Assembly (NCBI RefSeq): GCF_902459465.1
Contig: NW_022985702.1
Location: 248,001 to 312,000, forward strand
Direction: 5' to 3'
DNA length: 64,000 nucleotides
Origin: Asterias rubens
Taxonomy: Eukaryota > Echinodermata > Asteroidea > Forcipulatida > Asteriidae
Shown: positions 58,701 to 64,000 of the stretch, in pieces
How the letters are laid out: each line of letters starts with the position of its first letter
Numbering within the stretch: position 1 is the stretch's first letter
The notes under the pieces: generated by a model
What the model was told of the DNA's origin: nothing
Databases searched by the model: none
The model's input: only the letters and a program-made list of their open reading frames with translations
Program-made: the position numbers and the translations under genes

Positions 58701-59380
58701 AATCAATCAAATATTTTATATTAGATTCTAGAACACGCGTGGAGTTATTTAATTTTATCCCCCAAAAAACTATAGCTTACCAGCCACTTAAACGTATTTA
58801 AATAAAAGAACATCAAATAATAGTAGGGGAATAAATGGGTGGTGACGAGTTCTTAAACGGCCATTTCAAACCGGTAGGGTCATGACCGGGCGGTGCATTT
58901 CTTTGAGATAGTTTTTGGATAGCATTTGCTAACCCGCACAAATGCTATCCGAAAACAATCGGTTACAAACAGCTCTGGCTGTGCTTTTATCAACTTTTTA
59001 AACACCCCACGTGAAATGTTCTCCGCCGATAGGAAAAGCCAAACTGTCTGAGGTATTTTTAAATGTTGATTATTTGTACTTTCTTATGTTTTCCAGATGA
59101 TATTCTTGAGACTGCCAACGGTCAAGCCTTCATCGTTCACCATCACACAGATAATAACCAAGACGAAACAAACTGCCCAAGTCTGAACAGTGAAGGAGGA
59201 TGGTGGTTTAATAGATGCTCTGGTATACCTGGTGTAGATAATAACCTTAATGCTGAATATATACAACCTGGTGATACGATGGGTCCATACAAACGAGTCA
59301 TGAGAGCTACTGAATGGAATGGGTCTCGTATTGCAAAGACTGAAATCAAAATACGCCGCAAATCTCCACCTCGTGGCTAA
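54203..59380 (+). CDS. Discoidin (F5/8 type C) domain plus half fibrinogen-like domain, secreted lectin-type protein, 3' part
   Basis: Exons 54203-54505, 54790-54928 and 59097-59380 join with matching phases (0, then 1). Exon 1 begins CGHKLGMEDGSIPDDRITAS, the start of a discoidin domain, and ends DWVTHYQVQYSIDGTAW. Exon 2 gives RYIRIRPTAWNGLPALRIEL then LGCR, its end. Exon 3 reads GGWWFNRCSGIPGVDNNLNA and ends TEIKIRRKSPPRG before TAA, the C-terminal half of a fibrinogen-related domain (GGWWxxxC, NLN.xY, M/EIKIR). Both domains bind glycans or cell surfaces in echinoderm immune and adhesion proteins. In exon 1 residues reading SNARLNLNSGWYPAW lie in another frame, bracketed by two frameshifts that cancel, leaving two stops in the main frame. 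The N-terminal half of the fibrinogen domain was not found. The 5' exons are also missing, possibly in the gap. Confidence 0.72.
54533..54656. mobile_element. Inverted-repeat MITE with arms TTTCCGTATGGCGCCACCAC
   Basis: The left arm TTTCCGTATGGCGCCACCAC plus TTTTTCATTC recurs inverted as GAGTGAAAAAGTGGTGGCGC then CATACGGAAAGTT, with an AT-rich centre. It sits in the first intron of the discoidin gene. Confidence 0.85.
55070..55125 (+). repeat. Partial dispersed CCAATAGGAG repeat
   Basis: ACACCAATAGGAGTGACGAA then ACTGTCTGGGGTATTTATGA. Lacks the CACGTG end. Confidence 0.65.
55488..55714 (+). mobile_element. 5'-truncated non-LTR retrotransposon end with (ATT)n tail
   Basis: The plus strand reads HSQRAFQFTAPELRNNVPHQ, then TLEQFKLQLKTQLFTHPSA and a stop at 55622. 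This is the usual C-terminus of CR1/L2/Jockey-type polymerases (xWNxLPxxIR..xSLxxFKxxLKTxLF). It is followed by a short 3' part and about 18 ATT units (55660-55714), a typical microsatellite tail. Confidence 0.82.
56595..56675 (+). pseudogene. Decayed discoidin exon 2 copy
   Basis: TCGGTGCATCCGCAACAGAC and CGTATTGAGCTCATTGGCTG CAGAG|GTAAGT match the end of the intact exon at 54856-54928. The 5' half is gone and a stop (TGA) falls in the frame. Confidence 0.7.
57970..58045 (+). pseudogene. Fused remnant of discoidin exon 1 start and exon 2 end
   Basis: GGACACTAGATAGGAATGGA then AGACGGAATTACTCCCG matches the start of exon 1. It is followed at once by GAGCTTCTTGGCTGCAGAGG, the end of exon 2, and by its intron start. 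An internal deletion removed everything between. Confidence 0.65.
58283..58368 (+). pseudogene. Decayed discoidin exon 2 copy
   Basis: TCGGTGCATCCGCATCATAC and CGTATTGAGCTCATTGGCTG CAGAG|GTAAGT. Partner of the remnant at 56595 in the duplicated unit. Confidence 0.7.
58912..58955. repeat. Hairpin, 17-bp stem
   Basis: TTTTTGGATAGCATTTG pairs with CAAATGCTATCCGAAAA around a ten-base loop. Confidence 0.7.
58985..59065 (+). repeat. Dispersed CACGTGA repeat next to the last fibrinogen exon
   Basis: AACACCCCACGTGAAATGTT, CTCCGCCGATAGGAAAAGCC, AACTGTCTGAGGTATTTTTA. It lies about 30 bases before the acceptor at 59096. Confidence 0.65.
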
Positions 59381-59571
59381 AAAAATTGAGGATGGAAATT
59401 GCAGTGACAATCAAATTATAAGCCAACGCAGACTCGTATATTGGTACAATTATCCACCAAATTGGTTATCTATTTAGCTCAGACTTAAACAGGTAAACAA
59501 TACCGTGGTATATGGACTGTTCAATCACAAAATAGAAGCTAAGCCAACAACTAACAAAAAAATGTTTAGCC

Positions 59572-59941
59572 TTTAAAGACACTGGACACTATTGGTAATT
59601 GTCAAAGACCATGCACTTATCTCGCTCGGTATATATCAACATATTCATAAAATAACAAACCTATGAAAATTTGAGCTTGATTGGTCGTCGTGTTGCGAGA
59701 TAACTATGAAAAAAAAAACCTTGTCACACGAAGTTGTGTGCTTTCAAATGCTTGATTTCGAGACCTCAAAATCAAATTATAAGGTCTCGAAATCAAACTA
59801 TTTGAAAATGACTTCTTTCTCGAAAACTACGTCACTTAAGAGGGAGCCATTTCCCACCTCTCCCCATTACTCGTTACCAAGTAATTTATGCTAGTAAATA
59901 TTTTGAGTAATTACCAATAGTGTCCAGCAGTCCAGTTAAAA
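59572..59941 (+). mobile_element. Palindromic MITE copy
   Basis: AAAGACACTGGACACTATTG at the left, TACCAATAGTGTCCAGCAGT at the right, and a central GATTTCGAGACCTC / GGTCTCGAAATC stem. Confidence 0.85.
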
Positions 59942-60524
59942 CTTTAAATATTACCAAAATGAATTCATGTAGAATCAGTTGGATGTAACAACATTATCAA
60001 AACAGACTGGTGTCAAACACATGCTACACTGTTTAAAAATTAAAGTAGAAGGGCATACTTATAATTTTTTTCAAAAACTTGTTTTAGGATTGTATTTTTA
60101 GAGCTCACACAGTTCTGTTCGAAAATACATTTTGCATAAGTCAGTACAAACGCAATGGCAACTGTTTCTCATTGAAGCATTCGTGTAACAAGCTAGCCTA
60201 CTGATTAAGCTGCCTTGATTCCTAACACAACATCGCTACAACGAACAGCGGGTCAGAATGATCCATCTCCTTTCTAATTTCTTGAGGAGAAACACTGAGT
60301 ACAAGTTGTGGGTGCACTTTTGTTAAAGGGAACAAAATCGCGTTCACTTAAATAGTAGCAAGATCACAGACCAATGAGAGCGGACCAGTTGCTCTATGAC
60401 TTGGTGCTTCTTATATTGGATGTAAAGCTTTACTGGGAACGTAGAGTGTAACAACCGCAGCCTTAATAATGTAATTTTACATGCACATTGAATGAAAACT
60501 AAGATGGGGTTAGGAATATACGGC

Positions 60525-60729
60525 GGATTTCGAGACCTCAAATTCTAAGTCTGAGGTCTCGAAATCAAATTCAGGGAAAATTACTTTTTTCTCGTAACCT
60601 ACTTCACTTCAGAGGGAGCCGTTTCTCACAATGTTTTATACTATCACATCTCCCTGTTACTCATAATCAAGAAAGGTTTTATGCTAATAATTATTTTGAG
60701 TAATTACCAATAGTGTCTACTGCCTTTAA
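60525..60729 (+). mobile_element. Half copy of the palindromic MITE
   Basis: Starts at the central stem (GGATTTCGAGACCTCAAATT) and runs to AATAGTGTCTACTGCCTTTA. The left half is replaced by other sequence. The flanking text AACTAAGATGGGGTTAGGAA is repeated after it as AACAAAGATGGGATTAGGAA (near 60755). Confidence 0.75.
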
Positions 60730-60899
60730 TTGGATTTGACATGCACATTGAAGGAAAACAAAGATGGGATTAGGAATACACGGCGGATTGAGATGAAGCT
60801 CCCAGAGGAATACATATGACTTTGGAATGAATAACATTTACAAAATTTACCAGGCTTGCCTTAATTTTGAAGTTATTAAAATTTTCACTTAATTATTAA

Positions 60900-63800
60900 G
60901 CATTGTTGTAACCGTGGTATAAACCTCATTGTATTTCGTAGATAGCTGCTGAAACCATTTTTAAAATTCAGAAGAAGTTATCAAACCTAAGCAAAAGTGT
61001 ACTTTCGTAATGAAGGGAATCTTCAAACTAAATTGGTTAACAAGTTACTCAACAGTTTAGGGAAACGCATGGGGGGATTGTCTAGACTTGAATCTATCAT
61101 TAAGGATCAACTTAAAGCAAATAACATTGTATTTGATTTGAAGAAAAAAATAGAACTTCTCTTTTAAGAATGGTTTCTTTTATAAATTGATCTTAACAAC
61201 CGTTTACATGTATAATATAGTACTTTAGAAAGTAATATTGTGATGCCACCATTTGCAATGTATCAGTTATATTTAAGAAGCATTGCTCTTTAGAATTAAT
61301 TGTCAACAAAACACTTTCCCGTTGAAGAAAAACTTCACCTGGTCCTGTTTTCCAAACCTTTAAACTACTCCAATTTAAAACGTTGGAAACCGTGGTCAAA
61401 AACTAAAGAGTTGCCAATGTTACCAGCCGTCGCGACGGTAGATTTCAACAAACTCTTCCTACCTTCGGATTAATCTTAGGACTTAAGACGAGTTAAGATC
61501 CGAATCCAGAGAAGTTAGGACGGGTTACTTGTCCTAAACTCGAGATAGGATTAATGTTAGCGTTTCGTGAAATCGGCTGCAGGTTCCTTGGGCAGTTTAC
61601 CTTGTCAACCTTGGTTTGTTATTATTATTATTGGTTTATTGGTTTATTAAAAAAAAAACATTTCAAAAGTCACAGCAAAACGTTGATTTGTTTTTGAATT
61701 ACAAACATTACAATAACTATGTTAAAAAATATAGACAATAGTAAAAGGCACAAATGCCACAAAAGACCTACGATAAAAACACGGAACACCAAGAAAACAA
61801 TTATAATTAATATAGGTTACAACAAAAATTACAACAAGGTGTTACTGAGGTGTTATCAAGTCATTTGGGTTTATAATCCAACACTGACATTTTACATTAT
61901 ATGTCTGGACACTGGAAACAAGCTAGCCTGGTCAGGGAAAGATTGTGTCTGGACTTTAAAATAAAAAACACATTGTAACTCCAACAGCTTTAAGCTACGA
62001 GGGAATGCTATACGAGGGAATACTTTCACAAAAACCTTTCAAATCGCTGATCCCGATGGATCAACTTCTGTCCCATTCGATTTGCACTTGTGCCTTAATT
62101 GTAACTTATTTAATTAATATCTGCACTAGCCCTGTATTAGATTATTCCTCTGTACACAGATATAGCACGAAAGTGTAAGGCCGCCAGGGCTAGATCTGCA
62201 CCTATTAATAATTGTTGTGTAATATTTCATTGTACTGGTGTTAATTGTATCGATATATTATTGGTAAAACAAATTTATCTCAGAGACCATTTAAAAAAAA
62301 TAACCAACACATTTTATTCAAATTTTTAAACATGCAAGCTGCGATTGATCAGTAAAATAATTAGAATTTCAAGATTTTTAGTAAAGAATCTCTTAAAAAA
62401 AGAAATCAGATAGAGAGAAAAAAAAACAAAAAACGAAATAGCCTTGACAAACGTTTTAAGTTTTACCACATTGTTGGTAACAAGCTATTTTTTAAGAATG
62501 GTTTCTGATTTAAATTTGATTGTAACTGATCTAAAAAGCTCCTAAAGTTATACTAAATCATAAGTGGTACTTGTGGTTAGTTATTTAATAAATTCAGTGG
62601 CTAGGACAATGGGGTGTGGGTTCAAATCCTGATCGCTTGGTATGTATGGTTAGATGAGAGATAGGTCTGGTGACTGTTTGGACTTTGATAGTGACTTAAG
62701 TGAGAACATGGACTGTTTTCTCCCAAGGGAGCTGAATTGGGTTATAGGGAATAAACAAAATGGGCCACAAAACTAATGAAAATTGATACCCAAAACAAAG
62801 TCAAACAGCCAACAATATTGGTGTCATGTAAGAAAAAGCATCAGGCAAGAGTATCATCGCCACTTTCAAGAGTTGTTCCATATTTAAGTGTGATTTACAA
62901 TTTATGTAAATTGTTTGCTGTTCCTTCTGGATGGATTGCAATTCGCGTCATTTACCACCATCTTTGATGTAATAATACGAGAGAAGTGCACTTGTCCCTT
63001 ACAGGTCACAGCAAACTTGTGGTGATCAAAATTACATCACTGTTAAAAACCCTGAACTCATTTTGAATAAAAAGGAGGTCATATTGTATTCTCCAAAGCC
63101 CAGTTTTAACAAAATTCAAAAATTCCTTGTTGGTTTAATCGAACAACAGATGGTGACAAGCAAGACAACATGCTACCAACAATATATTAACAAGCGTATA
63201 TCAAAATTGGCATTTATTTGTGAAGACTGACTGGTAAAAGGTAAAGACACATGAAGCTAATGAGCCTCAACTTGTACTTGTTTTATAGTTTGCTATGGTA
63301 AACAAGGGACTCCAATTACATCTGGTGACCCGGCAGGTCTTATCAATATCACATACGGTTTGTTCAAGTTTTGAATTATGAAAAAATCGCAATCAAAATA
63401 TGGAATCAATAACTTTTCTTTATACAAGCTAGTTAGTCAATAGCATTTCAAACATGTTCAACATTTGTTGAGTTTTTATTCAATTATTTATCGGTGGATG
63501 TATTAATGATAATAATGTTGTAGTTGAAATCATTTTTAAATACTATGATTCTCTTTTGTTTAGATAAAAAAAAAAAAAAACACGAACAAGCAAACGATCT
63601 TGAAAATTGACAAGTTGGATTCCAATAGATTCTGTTTTAAGTAAACAAGTAATGTATTTGAAAAACAAACAAAACGAAAAACAATTTGCAAAATGCATAC
63701 CACATTTTTCTGAAAATGATGTTCCAAGAGTTCAAGCTTTAAGAATGATTTCTGTTTTTAGAATATCCTTTTTAACTGTAATTCTGTGTACAGCTCAAAA

Positions 63801-64000
63801 AAAAAAAAAAATTAAAACGTGTAAGATTTTAAATCAATGGCAAGTTATGATTGAAGTTTTTTTTTCACTGGCAGTGGGGCTGTAAAATTTGACCTAAAAA
63901 ATTGTTTAGGAATAATGGTACCACTTAACAACCAACAAGTAAGGGTCAAAACTGCTCTATAACATTCAAGAAGAGGGTCTAACTGCTACTTCGGTGCGTT
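60900..64000. other. Gene-free right end
   Basis: No supported gene. 61430-61590 contains GTCCTAAACTCGAGATAGGA-type words typical of an old repeat. 62590-62650 has GTGGGTTCAAATCCTGATCG, a B-box-like word that may be a decayed SINE. 61620-61650 is an ATT/GGTTTATT run. Several A-runs occur near 62410, 63570 and 63800. Confidence 0.4.

Noticed and set aside
62588-62650. Second SINE copy
   Set aside because: Only the B-box-like word GGGTTCAAATCC is clear; the SINE body is not recognisable.

Overview
The window is animal nuclear DNA, most likely from an echinoderm. Its genes have GT-AG introns and it lacks operons. It is AT-rich and packed with palindromic MITEs, foldback elements, a tRNA-derived SINE, LINE and LTR fragments, and several large multi-exon transposon-type genes. 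A discoidin/fibrinogen-type gene and the style of the dispersed repeats fit an echinoderm. I did not confirm the species, and no search was run.

Layout. 0-6.75 kb (minus strand) holds a large transposon-like coding unit: an SGNH-hydrolase exon, then a protein of more than 1,560 residues with a Cys-rich N-terminus, an OTU cysteine-protease domain and a transposase-like core. The same frame runs past one TGA into an XPG/PIN-like nuclease region that leaves the window. 7-11 kb holds a CpG-rich coding-like segment, a SINE and the 3' end of a Ty3/gypsy-type LTR element. 11.8-14.1 kb (minus) holds a decayed SET-domain/zinc-finger gene with a LINE fragment in an intron. 14.3-15.8 kb is a large inverted array. 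16.5-23.4 kb is mostly repeats. 23.8-25.8 kb (minus) holds three spliceable exons ending in a chromodomain.

27.7-29.2 kb is a tandem array. 29.8-36.65 kb (minus) is a decayed Helentron-like element: a PIF1-type helicase joined to an AP-endonuclease-like domain, then a five-exon RPA-like gene that I reassembled from splice sites. 36.65-39.4 kb holds a foldback element, a possible first exon and a palindrome-rich duplicated repeat. 40.3-44.4 kb (minus) is the C-terminal half of a KDZ-type transposase in seven exons. 44.76-45.91 kb is a 12-unit array whose unit carries a long palindrome. 46.0-52.3 kb (minus) is a seven-exon gene of the transposon-associated family with the FLPVGHTHED motif (DUF7869, as I recall). 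A 500-N gap lies at 52,469-52,968.

54.2-59.4 kb (plus) is a discoidin-domain gene that splices in phase to half of a fibrinogen-like domain. The long intron between them carries decayed duplicate copies of the discoidin exons. The remainder to 64 kb is repeats and unassigned sequence.

The genes do not form a pathway. Apart from the discoidin/fibrinogen gene and possibly the chromodomain gene, nearly every coding segment belongs to a different class of mobile element, and most carry visible breaks. The least ordinary unit is the SGNH-OTU-transposase-nuclease assembly at the left end.
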